A DNA stretch of 64,000 bases from Gautieria morchelliformis. Its lineage: Eukaryota; Basidiomycota; Agaricomycetes; Gomphales; Gomphaceae. The notes under the pieces are model-generated. The model was not told the origin of the DNA and searched no databases. It worked only from the letters and a program-made list of their open reading frames with translations. Of this stretch, positions 10,479 through 22,500 are shown piece by piece. The DNA is taken from NCBI GenBank assembly GCA_015179125.1, contig WHVA01000196.1:1-64000 (forward strand). The letters run 5' to 3'. Positions within the stretch are counted from its first letter, which is position 1; every line of letters starts with the position of its first letter. The position numbers and the translations under genes were made by a program.

Positions 10479-10702
10479 TGGTCACATGACTATCACATGA
10501 CCTCAAAAACAGCTCAAGGTCACCTGATCATCCACTGTCACCTGACAATCACCTGACCTCAAAGTCACCTGATTATCTACAGTCATCTGACAATCACCTG
10601 ACCTCAAAGTCACTTGATTATCTATGGTCACCTGACAATCACATGACATCAATCCAGCTTGAAGTCACATGACTTTCCTTCGTCACATGATAATCACATG
10701 AG
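10479..10702. repeat. degenerate CACNTGA minisatellite
   Basis: About ten occurrences of TCACNTGA (CACCTGA or CACATGA) alternate with CCTCAAAG, GATTATCTA and GACAATCA blocks. They form imperfect units of roughly 45-55 bp. The CACNTG core is an E-box-like hexamer. Confidence 0.7.
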
Positions 10703-11013
10703 CGTGGGAGTTTCTTTCCCTTGTCGAAGGCAAGGGCTTCTAACCCTGGGAAATATAGATCCGACAACACGGTTCTTTGTATTTGATGTTGTGTATGGTG
10801 TTGACCTGGTACTATATATAGAAATTTATGAGGATTTGATAATGATGCCTTTCCTTGATATGGTAGATTTGGGGGAAATGCTACGTGTATTTGTCACAGC
10901 CTTTTGCCGTTTGTGTCCGTTATCTTATCATCGTCTTTTTCCGGCAGCTACTGTGTCCCTGTCATGCGTGATGTCATTTCCCGCTTGCCCCTAACGATCC
11001 CGCTTGCCCCCAC

Positions 11014-12356
11014 TTGACCTTGGTCTCGTCGCTGTGGTTGCTTAAAAACATGGTTTTAAATGGTGATGGCGTGCCGCTTGGCCTGTTCGTTATTTGGCCC
11101 GTTGACATCGGTTTTGATATAGGCAGCTCTCAGTTTTTCAATGGATCCATTGTAAGCGACGAATTGTCCTTGTTAACGGTGCTGGAGATAGTAGAGTTAT
11201 TGCCCGAAGTCAATTGGACGACAAGGATGCTTGGTACTAGGCATAAGCTTATGACGGCGATATCCCTGTTGCCTAAAGAGCTACAGCAACATGTCATGTG
11301 TGCGGGGAAGCAAAAAAAGGTTGAATATGAAGAGGAGGTCAGGAACATTTGCGCCGAATAGGAACTCAGCCAGAAAAGGAAAAGGGATGCTGATGAATCT
11401 TACTACGAATCTGAATGCCAACAGATTTGGAATTCAGTGGATGACACGCATTATCTCGATCCTGTTGACCTCACAATGCAGTTGGATCGATTAGGCAAGT
11501 TCATTGATAAAACATCGAATAGGTATGTGCAGCAGGCGGTTTGCTATGTCTGTGCACGTCGTATGGAGAAAATCAAAACCCGTTACAGCAGGGTCGACGA
11601 TCTTCCTCACCATGAATTGCTGAAGCCCGCGGTTGGTAGTCGTTACCATCAATTGACGCAGGAAATGTTGTTGCATCCGCCTGCGTTAGCATCTGACCAT
11701 CGATCAGTTGACGGAGGAGTCTGTTTTGAATGTTGGGGGGTGTTATCTGATGGTCTACGTCCTCGGTTCTCGTTGGGTAACAATTTGTGGATAGGACCTG
11801 TCCCTTTCGAACTGTCCATGTTGACTCCCCGGAGGAGGTTTTGATTTCACGGTTTTACCCTGCTTCCTATATCATCAAACTTTATCCGAAAAGAAGGGAT
11901 ACAGCAGTGGCAATTGAACTTGGGTCTTTGAGGAAACGTGTCCACCTATCGTTTGGATCTGTCTCAGGTTGCAGACATGGCGATGGGTTTGTTATTACCT
12001 AGTAAGCCTTCTATCTTGGCCGCTGTTATGTCTGTCACTTTGGTCGGTCCGAAAAATATCGAAGAAAAAACCTTAAAAGGACTGTTGCAAGTCCAACGGA
12101 AACGGGTGTTGGATGCGTTATTGTGGCTTAAAAGTCACAATCTTTTGTATACTGCCGTCGAAATCGACATGGATGCCGTTCGTCAACTTCCTTTAGGAGG
12201 TATTCCAGAGGCTGTCATGGAAAACATTAAGTTGGATTCTTCTCTGGATGTGCTTGCAGAGGAGCAAGGAGGTACGGTACCCAATATCGACGAAGATGAG
12301 CAGAGTGAAGAAGATGAAAAGGAAGAGAGCGATGAAGAAGGTGACTATATTTGATG
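11014..12356 (+). pseudogene. Helitron protein, DUF6570-like N-terminal region
   Basis: Fragments in different frames give GSRYHQLTQEMLLHPPAL, CFECWGVL and a PEEVLISRFYPASYIIKLYPK segment. From 11938 comes DLSQVADMAMGLLLPSKPSI with LVGPKNIEEKTLKGLLQVQR and WLKSHNLLY. This is the pattern of the DUF6570 region that precedes the Rep domain in basidiomycete Helitron proteins. The end is very acidic (about 12270-12350). At least three frame changes separate the pieces. The solo LTR inserted 78 bp after the stop at 12354-12356. Confidence 0.65.
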
Positions 12357-12433
12357 GACGTTTCCTGACAATTTTTGACGAGGAATGCCACGATGTAGGT
12401 GCGGAAGAAGAAAACCCGGCGGTAATACCTATT

Positions 12434-14201
12434 TGTCAAGATTGGGTTTTAGGCGTTAATATCGTGTATTAGTGAACACAGCGAATGCCCGAATAACTTG
12501 TGCGAATAAGTATGCCGTTCGGCGAATAGGTGAACCAATAGATGTTCACAAGGTAAGAGGGTTTGCCTAAACGGGGCTCACCCTATCTACAGTCGTAGCG
12601 AAATAGCCCGCGACTCTTGACGATGTAACGTGCAAGATCTCACGGAAGGGCTGTCTAAGTCTCGACAATCCCTTCGCTGGCGAAGGTGCTCCTTCAGAGC
12701 CCTTCGCCAACAGCACAGAATATGGTTCGAAGGCTAAGGTAACGAAGATGAAGTATGAGAACTCACCAGTGATGCCTAAGTCCTTTGCTAGTCGAAGATG
12801 GGAATCTCCAAGAGAAGGCTTAGGATGATGACCACAGCGAGGTCAAAGCTGCACAAGACAAACGACGTATGATAATTGAACTGGGGAATATACATGCGAA
12901 TGTAAACTACTTATATCGAATGCTCGTACGGTATCAGCGAATAGGAAAGAGGCTGTCACGAGTCAGGGTTGGATAGGGGTGCGCAGTCATGATACTAAGG
13001 AGATGGAATAAACATACAATAGAGTGAGGGAGGAGTGCGAACATGAAACGACGGAGAGTAAAGGTGGTGAAGGTACTTATGTACGAAACCATGTCTTGGG
13101 ACCTACATACATGTCACCCTGCTGTTGGGTGCATTTATGCTCCTGCACCAAAATCAAGCATAATATGTTCAATTTATTGTGTGGTGTTTCCAATTGTTTC
13201 TCACATTGTTCTTGTACCATGCATCCATCTCTCTGTTTATTTTCGAAATTTTACAGTCACTCTCTATCTCTCCATTTCATTCTGTTATTTCTACTTTCAC
13301 AGGCGGCTGCACCCAGCGGAGTTTGAAATGACTTCGACGCGTGAGCCCTTGGGCGCTAAAGGGCCGGGTGCAAGTATATGCCTTCTGAGACAGGATTACA
13401 CTCCTCTCTCAGTGACAATAAATTCACTGAGAGAGGCGAGTAGTATTCTTCATATTTACATAGCATGTTGACTGAAAATCATGTAGTATATTTGATTCTA
13501 GGTATTGTATTAATACATCAGTGACAATAAATTCACTGAGAGAGTATATTTGATTCTAGCTTTCTAAGAACTCTACCGAACCTTCCCTGCCATAGCCCCT
13601 TAGTTGCTAACACCTGCATGGACTCTTCGTCCACTGGGTCGATCCCACACGGCCTACGGAAGGAACGCCCCGCAAACATACTTTGGCTATACGAAAACCC
13701 AAAGGGGTTGGATTAAGAAGATGATGGGGTTAGTGATGAATCATCATGCCGGGTAAATGGTATCGATCGTATTTGATGGCGTGCCTTGTTGGCGAAATGT
13801 GCGAGCAGCGAATAGCGGTTCGGCGAAATGCGAGGGAGGGCGAACATCGATAGAATAGGGAAGGAGAAGTCGGGGTGGAGGGTGAAGCCGAGCGAACACG
13901 GGGGAGGAGTAGCAAACGAGGGAATGGGGGTAACAAGGTGCAGGAAATACATAGGTCATGACAATCTGATTGTCAGAACACCATCGGAAGAGGGTCGAGC
14001 AGAGGAGGTGATAGGCCCAACAATGACTGCTAAGTTAGTCCGAAGACGTCGATCGCTTGTTGACGGCATAACCATGGTCACTGGTGCGAACAGCGAGAAT
14101 TGGTTGCCGAACATGACAATGGCGATCGGAACGAACACGGAGATGGAGTGACAAATGGTAGGACAGAGCACCTGAATATGAGAAATAAACGCGTCATGAC
14201 A
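12434..14201 (+). repeat. solo LTR, copy A (1768 bp)
   Basis: Begins TGTCAAGATTGG and ends CGTCATGACA, i.e. TG...CA with a 5-bp inverted tip (TGTCA/TGACA). It is flanked by the perfect 5-bp duplication CTATT at 12429-12433 and 14202-14206. The sequence is shared with copies B (36735-37765), C (57601-59140) and D (59311-60338). It is longer than B and D because of an extra block at about 13122-13616 and extra 3' sequence. No internal retrotransposon is attached. It lies inside the Helitron. Confidence 0.85.
13122..13616. repeat. about 490-bp insertion inside solo LTR copy A
   Basis: Copies B-D run straight from ACCCTG into the CGGACTC region, whereas copy A has about 490 extra bases there. 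The left edge reads CACCCTG and the right edge CACCTG, a possible short duplication. Inside, CAGTGACAATAAATTCACTG (13411 and 13519) and GTATATTTGATTCTAG (13485 and 13544) each occur twice. The parent family is unknown. Confidence 0.5.
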
Positions 14202-14230
14202 CTATTCAGGAATTAGGAGTAATAGATGTC

Positions 14231-16734
14231 ATGGGAGATGATGTACCTTCGTCAACCTTGATGAAAATGCATTACACAATACTGGCGAAGCAGCGCAGAA
14301 CGATGCCGGCGAAGAAGATGGTTATCTTTTTAGGAGAAGTGGGGATTTTGTCAACGAATACACACGTCGGAACGAACGTGCTGTCCTTTACGATGGGGCA
14401 GATGACATCCCAAATCACCTTTTGGGTGCTTATCTGTTTCTGTTTCCTTACGGAGAAGGAGGGTTTGAAATAGAAAGACCTCATCTGGTGTCCTATGTTG
14501 AACATGCGCGATGGGCTGCAATACGACGACAGACGGTTTTCACATTATATGTCGTTTATCTTTCAGGTTTTTGGCGTTATACAAAAACGGCAGTTTGTCG
14601 GTCTGCTGAGCTACAGGTAAGCATTGTTAACATAAAAGGGTCCTGTTCGAGTTGACAAAATTGTAATGAGTAAATCAACGATGATTTGTCTCTCAAAAAG
14701 CCGATTTCGAGAACATCTCTTCAAAAGACTTGATTTTAGCGGGATGAAGAAAGATGGCATTTCCTTTTAGCAACCCACAGATAAAAACGTTGCGATGGGT
14801 CGTTACTGCTAGTCGAAGAAACATCGTTGGAACCGATGAGTCCCGTGCGGCCATACGATTGAAAATTTATGGTCTCACTCTCCAAAAAATCCTCCGAGTC
14901 TGTGGATCACATTAAATTTCACCTACACAGATGATCCTATTGTTCAGATTTTTGCGGGTGAAGCCATTGACATGGATAATTTTCTAACGACTGCAGGCCC
15001 CATGTACAATGGGAGCGTAAACACTGCTTCAGATCCTTACGCGGCAGCCAAATATTTTCACATATCCGTCAATTTAGTTCTACAAGAACTGTATGGGATC
15101 TCTGTCGACCGGTTCCATCACATATCTCGTGAAGGTGGTATATTTGGCCGGGTTGCTGGATACGTTGGTACCATTGAAGCACAAGGAAGAGGGTCTCTTC
15201 ACCTGCATCTATTATTATGGTTAGTGGGGCACCTACCGCAACGCGTATGCAAGAACTGTTGCGGATGGAGTCATTTCGAAAAGAAATGTGCACGTTTATT
15301 AAACGCAGCATATCAGCCCATGTTGATGGTCTGTCCGACGATTTGATGCGGACGGAAACGAAGGAGGCCAAAAAGACTGACAAAGAAAGGGCTAGTGCGT
15401 ATTCAAGACCTTTGGATCCTCATAAACAAGACTTTCCAGGGTCCGTGGGCATTGTTGTCAAAAGTTTAGCAAGAACTTTACAGGTACACGTACACTCCAC
15501 ACAAGCGTGTTTGAAGCTAGACTCGAGAGGACGTTTCAAATGCAAGAGGCGAGCTCCTTGGGATTTAGCCCCGGTTGAAACTGTGAATGAAAACGGGAAT
15601 TGGTGGCCGAAGAGGACATACGGCATGCTCAATAATTGGAATAACATTGTTTTCTGCGACTCATGCCAACAACGATATCAAACTCTTAACCAACGGTTCT
15701 GATACAAGAGACGTTTCGTGGTATACTACCAAGTACGCGGTGAAAAATCAAGCCAGATCGAGCAAAGTATCTGCGTTGTTGGCAAAAAAATTAGCATACA
15801 AACCCCCCCTTCTTCAAGAACAAATAACAATCGTGAGGCAAACAAATGATTGATAGCTCAATGTGTTAACACATTGAGTAGGGATCAGGAGTTATCCTCA
15901 CAACAAGTTGTATTGTACATCATGGGATGGAATGATTTATTTGTCCCACAGTTATTTCCAATTTATTGGTCCAGCGCGATAGCAGAATTACGATCGAAGT
16001 TTCCTTCAATTCAGGAGGATGCTGGAACAGATGATTCTGCGTAAGTATGACTATACATTGTACTGTGTTTTTTTTTCCTTTTTTTTCCTCACCTGTTCTT
16101 ATGTTTGTAGACACCCGGACACAACATTGCAAGTTATTGACAACAAATTGGAACTGAAGAATCAAATCAATGCTTACAAAAATTGGGGAAGGCAAATGGA
16201 TCGTTACAGTTTATTCCAATTCTTGATCGACTCTTACGAACCAAAAACATCTATGAAGCCAAGTGGCCATGCATCCAGCGGTCGTGTGTATATTTGGATC
16301 ATTCCAACGTTTATAAGGATCGTTTCCGTGTTCTACGAACTCCCGGTCACGAAATGATGCCAGATTTTCTAGGTCAATGGCTTCCTCGTCGAGATGACCC
16401 TCAAATACGAAAATTTTACATTGTGTTGGTTTTACTGCTATTGAAGCCTTGGCGAGATGTTTCCGACCTTCCAGATGAGTGTACAAACTGGGAAAAGGCC
16501 TTTGAAGGATCTATATCGCAAGCTTCCCCATCCATTACGCAGTTGCTGGACAACTTTCAATTTTACTACGTCTGTCAAAGTTCTGCAGAAATGAAACGGG
16601 GAGGTAAAGAAATGCAATGTCACGATGTGGATGAAGAGTTGATTTCAGAAGAACGGAGAACGATTGAAGAAAATGTTATTAATCTCTCCTCATCTGAAAT
16701 TGACCAGATTGCAAAGGACACCATGCCCACTTGA
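14231..16734 (+). pseudogene. Helitron Rep region (Helitron_like_N with HUH motif)
   Basis: Frames in succession give FPYGEGGFEIERPHLVSYVE, PPSLWITLNFTYTDDPIVQ, FAGEAIDMDNFLTTAGP and DPYAAAKYFHISVNL, then EAQGRGSLHLHLLLWLVG. The HLH in the last piece is the HUH metal-binding motif of the rolling-circle Rep nuclease. Further on come NNDIKLLTNGSDTRDVSWY, SQQVVLYIMGWND and DFLGQWLPRRDDPQIRKFY. An intron with GTAAGT...TTTGTAG fits at about 16042-16109. Frame changes near 14470, 15350, 15660, 15845 and 16230 and several stops show a pseudogene. The Rep would nick and join the element's ends in an intact copy. Confidence 0.8.
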
Positions 16735-18609
16735 GAAATATTACACAGGAGGCAAGCGGTCAACATCGGAGTGCGGGCTGGAATTTTTTCTGATTCGGAT
16801 CAATGGTCTGTGATCGCAAACGAAGTTACCTACGCGGAACAATCATTATTGGAAAGGAACCACGAATGGCAAAAGACGATTCAAGATTATTGCTGCAAAG
16901 AAGATTCCAATAATCCTTTGAAGGATGTTCCATCCATCAGATCCATTACACACGATAATGACCTGCCTCGTTCGTCAATTGACCCTATGGTAACTGCCGC
17001 GAGTGCCGAGGAACATGACATGGAAACGTACCTCCGCGATATATTGAGTTTCAGTAATGACCAATGATGTGCCTTTGGTATCATTGATCGCCACCTCCAA
17101 CAGAACTTAGAAGGAAAGAATCCTGAGCAATTATTGAAACTAATGATGGGTTCAGGTGGTGTCGGAAAATCGAAAGTGATAGACGTTGCAACAGCACTGT
17201 TTGAATTCCGGAAATGCGCCTATAAATTAGCCAAAACTGGTATGACTGGAATAGCAGCGTCCAATATCCGCAGTTACACTCTGCATTGGTGGGGAGCCCT
17301 ACCGATATATGTTCCTTCTTCACCCGATTATCACAAGGAACCTGGCCGCGATGGTAGTAAGCGTCGGCAGGATAACATCCCTCCAGTCGAATACCTGTTC
17401 ATAGACGAAATCTCTATGGCTATTGCCGACCTTCTGGGATTGCTTTCCGCTATAACATCATTCACGAAATCGGGAGATAGTTCCTGCACTTTACCGTTTG
17501 GAGGCAAGTTAAATGTTATTCTTGTCGGTGACTTTCACCAGTTCCCTCCACCGAAACGATCGTCCTCCGCACTTTATCGTTCACCTTCAACCATGTCCTA
17601 TTGGGGAGGCATTGGACAAAACGTGTTCCAACAATTTAAAACAGTCGTACTGTTGAAAGAACAAAAAAGGATCAACGATGTTGTATGGGCCGAAATCTTA
17701 GAACGTTCTCGTTATGGCGCATGCACCGAAGACGACCTCGACGAATTCCAGAAGCTCATTTTAACTAACAAATATTGTGAAGTACCTGATTTCTCTACCC
17801 CTCCTTGGAACAATGCAGTCTTAGTAACTCCTCGTCATGGTGTGCGCATGGAATGGAACGATGCTGCTCTATGTGAACACTGTAGAAAATCCGGTAAATG
17901 CCTCTTTATCTCGACTGCTGAAGACACAGTAGGTCAATCTAACGAGGAACCGTCGCCTGAACAAAAACTGTTAGTAGCAGCTTCAGAAGGAAAAGAATGG
18001 TTGCCACGCACCATCAACATAGCCGAAGGTATACGAGCCATGCTGACGTGAAATTTAGTCGTATCTGCCGACCTAGCCAATGGAACTCAAGGAACGATAG
18101 AAAAGATTTACCTGGATCAAAGAGAAAAACACTCCTCCATTAAATTGTCCAAAAATATTGTTTGTCTCCAATATCCTCCAGTTCTGGTCCTCTTCCATCC
18201 TGACAACTCTCCGTTGAAAAATTTAAATGGTTTGAAAGACGGCCTTGTCCCTATTGAACTGTCAAAAAAAGGTATGGAAATTCGCTATAAAAACGGAAGG
18301 AAGGGCACAGTCCACAGAAGACAATTATCACTCACTGCTGCATACACTTTCACGGACTACAAAGCGCAGGGACAAACGTTACAACCCGTTGTTGTCGACA
18401 TAGGAAACCCTCCGTCTGGTTGGCTAAACGCTTTTAACGCGTATGTTGCAATATCGTGAGGAAGAAGTCGATCTATGGTAAGATTGTTGCGAAACTTTAA
18501 CAGCAACATCTTCACCACCCATCCCAACATCGATCTTGCCAAATGTGATGAATGTTTGGAAATTCTCAATAAAGAAACAGAGATAAGATATAATGCAGGA
18601 AAATGGTGA
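16735..18609 (+). pseudogene. Helitron PIF1-family helicase
   Basis: The longest open part (17134-18051) starts at the Walker A motif GSGGVGKS. It contains YLFIDEISM (Walker B), LVGDFHQFPP and LLKEQKRIND. After an in-frame TGA the reading continues with SADLANGTQGTI, TAAYTFTDYKAQGQT and AYVAIS, then GRSRSMVRLLRNF up to a stop at about 18607. These are helicase motifs Ia-VI in order. In-frame TGA codons at 16732, 17065, 18049 and 18457 fall at or next to positions where relatives usually have a charged residue, mostly Arg. That fits CGA-to-TGA changes. Confidence 0.85.
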
Positions 18610-19115
18610 AAACGTAGATTATCCTCCTCATATACTTTACGATGCCCCTCTCACCCTATCTCTCTCTATCTGCAGATTTATAACCTATATCTGTACTTGT
18701 AATCATCCTCGTCCTTCGTTTAATAAACGATTGTCGTTTACATTTCCACATCAAGAGCAATGTAATAAGCTTACAAAGTCTAATGCATGGAGAAAACTCG
18801 GAAAAAAAAAAATGTCAGATTTCCCGCAATTAATCGGTTCCCAGTGCCTTTGATGACGACCGACTCTATAACGTTTTTCCTTCTATCGTCACTCATGATA
18901 TCACTCAGCTCTAAGGCTGAGTAACGAAAGTTCCTTACCGCATGTCTCTTCTCCCCTAATTATCATTTTATATAACTGGAACCACCCTATCAAATTGTTT
19001 CACACGTTTCTTGTTCCTCACGGTGTTAGTCTCCTTACCCCCCATTCCTACAGACGTTGACTTCATTACGTTTTTCTATACAGCGTTCCTTGTGCATTCC
19101 CGTTACCTGCCGACC

Positions 19116-20218
19116 ATGCGTGTCGACATGACCGTTAACGAGTTGGTGAAATCAATGGAACATTACGATTTCTATGTCGATAAACCGGACGTTCTTATGG
19201 GCATCGCTTGGGAACCTGTCGCCAAATCGACCATCGCCTTTGACAGAAAATTGCACCACGAAGCCGGTTTTGTTCTCCCAGCCAAGGTTACATACGACAA
19301 GTTAGTATCCGTTTCACTCTTCGCCCGATTTATTCTAAGATAGATCAGGTTCTTTGTAGGACCCCTCAGTGCATACTCTCCTCATTATGGGAGTCTCGAG
19401 AAGTCTAAGTATCGGATGACCTGCACGGCCCCAGAAAACGAAATTTTGTCCGACCTCTTTCACCGCGGAATTGAAGTTTTCAAAATACTTCAAGACTCTA
19501 TAGCTAGGACGTCCAATCAACAATTCCTCCTCGAGACAGTAGAAGACGAAGATCGACTCATCGTCAGTCTTCCAGTTTTCGAAAAAAGAGTGCGTTTGCT
19601 ATTATTACCGTTTAACTTTTTGTTCAACATCAGGCCAATTAAAGCGCTCTCCCATTATGCCTCACATGTATCTGGAAGATCTTGCGCAGAATAAAAAAGG
19701 TGTCGCTCCTCCCTTTAATTTAAATACTTATTTATCGTATAAACACAGGAACCAAGTACGATTTCTTTTCAGACGACAATCCTGCGGAATCCATGTCCGA
19801 GCTTGACAAGGCCACCAAAGATTATCCGGTTCCTTCCGAATACACCGATCGATTTGACGCCATCAAAAGTTCCTATTCTGTTAACGAATTGCCCGTTTAT
19901 TACAACGACAGATTCCTGCCTCCTCATATGACATCGCGCATACTCGAGAATGCCGTTATCGAATTGCACATCAGCATCACTCATAATTATATGAGAAAGG
20001 TTGCCGAGAAGTTTGATTCGTTTAATGGAAACATCTGCGAGGTGAACATTTACATCCCCGGATCTTCTAGACCTTTGTCCCCTTATAAGAGGAAGAATCC
20101 TCGAGACGGCCCTCTTCTTCCCAGTGCCTCTGCCTCATCCTCTAGAGACATGACAGAAGATGACCCATCTGATGTGCCAGAAGAAGGCCCGTCCAAAAAA
20201 GCTCCTAGGAGATCATAG
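19116..20218 (+). CDS. unrecognised four-exon gene downstream of the Helitron helicase (316 aa)
   Basis: Exons 19116-19300, 19349-19589, 19645-19699 and 19749-20218 join in frame with GT/AG introns of 48, 55 and 49 nt. They give 316 codons plus stop with no internal stop. The product starts MRVDMTVNELVKSMEHYDFY and has a mixed globular body. It ends in a low-complexity Ser/Asp/Pro tail with basic PYKRKNPR and KKAPRRS patches that could be nuclear signals. No domain is recognised. It lies 500 bp after the Helitron helicase in the same orientation and shares its AT-leaning composition, so it may be an accessory Helitron gene or captured cargo. The third intron's acceptor is one of two possible AGs. 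Confidence 0.55.
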
Positions 20219-20223
20219 GAAAT

Positions 20224-20418
20224 CGTTTGATATTCTTCCCGTCCTTTTGTAAAAAAATTACTGTACTTTTATGCGTTTGTGTTGTTCTTTACTGACCTTT
20301 GTAAACAATTACTTTCATCGTTTGATATTCATCTCGACCTTTTATAACAAAATTACTGTACTTTTATGCATTTGCGATCTTCTTTACTGACCTTTGTAAA
20401 CAAATAAATACTTTCGGA
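20224..20418 (+). repeat. tandem duplication of a 96-bp AT-rich unit
   Basis: CGTTTGATATTC...ATTACTGTACTTTTATGC.TTTG...CTTTACTGACCTTTGTAAACAA occurs at 20224-20319 and again at 20320-20418 with scattered differences. It directly follows the stop of the 19.1 kb gene. Confidence 0.75.
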
Positions 20419-21353
20419 ATTCGATCACTCCAGAAGGAAACATTGATGCGGAAAATGATACGTTTGCTAGGAGTGATCGCGAAATTCATTAAGACACATC
20501 GTTGAACCCAGGTCGACCATGGCAAGGACCTGCTCATCTTTTTCATGCCTCGGAATGAGCCCGACGTATCTGTTGTCAGTCGTGCGACACAGGCCTTAGT
20601 CACTGCGGCGCACCTCAAACGCCTTGCACGAATCCTATGGCCCTGGTCGCGATGCTAATCTTCGAGCAACCGGAACACTGCACCATTTTTCAATCTTAAC
20701 AAATAGACTTTATTACCCTGCCATAAATTTTATAAATTTATTCATAGAAATACCTGAACATAACAACTTTCATCTTTTCTTTGCCTTTCCTTCAACCCTA
20801 ACTCCCTGAAGGCACTGTATAATTCTTCATGCGTCGTATTGTATACAATTACGCACCTTTTTCAACATGTTTGCAACAATCGCTAATGCCCCAAACTGAA
20901 AATGTACGCTGTGCTGATCTCCCAAATGGTCACCTCCAACCGATTCAATTCCATCGCCGCGATGCCAAAAGTGTAAACACGCACCATATCATCCCCCCGT
21001 ACTTGATGCTCGACTGCAACAATATAATGCATCTACCACTAATTATCGACGAGCAGAATTCGATTTATAAAACATATCCCCTAAATTCGACGTCATTATG
21101 AAAAAAAATCTCCTCCCATTTAATCACATGTGTATGTCGAGTTGGACCAAATCTCTACCGATTCTCCCTTTTTCTTTGGTAAATCATAATTCTTATATAA
21201 TTTCAAAACCTTCCTTCCATATTAATGTCACTGTTCTTTGTATTTTCAAATAATCGATGTATTGAATATGAACCTAAAAAACACAATTTTAAAACTCCTT
21301 CGACAAGGGCTGCACCAGCAACGCCGGTCTCTAGTACATACTCTTAGCTTTAC
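20419..21353. other. AT-rich stretch without a supported gene
   Basis: A frame at 20829-21101 is open but has no coding signature. Nothing else is seen. Confidence 0.35.
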
Positions 21354-22060
21354 TGTCACAGAGCTGTGACTTTAACCCAATATAGCAAAAGAAGCTTCCA
21401 CAGCCTTCCAATAGTTTCCAAACCTTTCCTGAAGCTTCTCTAAGCTTCCACAAGGTTCTTCACAGTAGTAGAAGCCTCTACAAGGTTCCTAGCAGTAGTT
21501 ACATAAGTTAGATAGATGCAGTATAAATAGCCTGCAGTTTTAGCAGTGAAGCAATCAATCAGCTTTCACCCAAACCACTCATACCTTGAGTAACTGAAGT
21601 GTGACTTCAACACAGCCTTGTACCGAAGTACTGGCTCACTGACTTGGCTACAGTCTAAGATTGCAGCAACTCTGATTGGCTCTGAGAAGTACAAGAGCGC
21701 TCTATTTTAATTGCAGCAGGCTCTGAATAATCGCGCTGTGAACAGCAACATTACTAAGAGTAACTGATTAGTAATCCTGTACAATTAGACGCCACTCTGA
21801 GCAGTGATCTAATAGTCTTGGTTATTAGTTATTCAATTCATGCAATAGATTATTAACTTAACTCTGAGTTAAGTGGGTTAATAGCCTTTTGAGTAATTGA
21901 TCTTTCTTGATCCATCAACGCACTGCAGATATTAACCTAACTCAGGGTAAGTGAGTTAATCTCCTACGTTTGTTGAGTTGGAAAACCAGAAAAGCCACGA
22001 GAATAGTGATATACTTGAACTGAGGAAGAGTTCAAGCACAGAACTATCTTTTCACGTCTT
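21354..22060 (+). repeat. LTR-like sequence with TATA box
   Basis: It starts TGTCACAGAGCTGTGAC (TG plus a short palindrome), contains a TATAAATAG box at about 21522 and has paired GAAGCTTC/AAGCTTCC motifs. Downstream, TTAACTYAACTCTGAGTTAAG / TTAACCTAACTCAGGGTAAG are repeated. Ending and target duplication could not be fixed. A minus-strand Copia fragment lies just beyond, so it may belong to a broken Copia element. Confidence 0.4.
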
Positions 22061-22299
22061 GGGGATTATTGTTGTCTTTAATTCACTCAACCTGCGGTCC
22101 TAAGACTCTAAGTAGCTTTCCCCCTTCAAGTATCTGGACCCTTGGATGCCTATAAACATTCTTTGACCTCACAAAGTATTGCACAATCTGAGAGCTACAT
22201 GTGTTCAGTTAAATCTATATTGCTACACTTCCTGTACCAATACTGGTTCTGATTGTTCACCAGAGTATAATTTCTTAATTGGGTCGATGAAAGAGTGTT

Positions 22300-22500
22300 G
22301 GGAGATATGGATCGTGCCCAGGTACAGTAACCCATTAGTGTCTCAAACTCGAGTTCCATGCTGGTCATCCATCTCTCTGCATGTGGTGAGTTCATAGCTT
22401 TGCAGTAGCTGGCCGGTTCATCTTCCGCTAACATGACAAACGCGGACTCAGTCCCTTCCAGGTCAGTGAATCCGTGAGCGAATGCTGCCATTTCGACGTA
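22300..22500 (-). pseudogene. Ty1/Copia RT-proximal fragment
   Basis: The minus strand reads FVMLAEDEPASYCKAMNSP, then ERWMTSMELEFETLMGYCTW. This is the EPxxYxEAM..PEaxxWxxAMxxEyxxLxxxgTW block just before Copia reverse transcriptase. The RT itself is missing, so this is a short scrap. Confidence 0.65.

Larger units (their letters stand above)
10990..18609 (+). mobile_element. degenerate Helitron (internal region), interrupted by a solo LTR
   Basis: Three blocks of a Helitron protein occur in order on the plus strand: a DUF6570-like region, a Helitron_like_N/HUH Rep region and a PIF1-family helicase. A 1.77 kb solo LTR (12434-14201) splits the first from the second. Several stops and frameshifts show it is dead. 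The termini (5' TC, 3' hairpin plus CTRR) could not be fixed by eye. Confidence 0.85.

Noticed and set aside
10479..10702. CRISPR-like array
   Set aside because: The genome is eukaryotic and the units are degenerate and unevenly spaced, with no unique spacers.
12434..13963. Alternative right end of solo LTR copy A at the GTCATGACA near 13963
   Set aside because: The flank there (ATCTG) does not match the left CTATT, whereas the end at 14201 is followed by CTATT.
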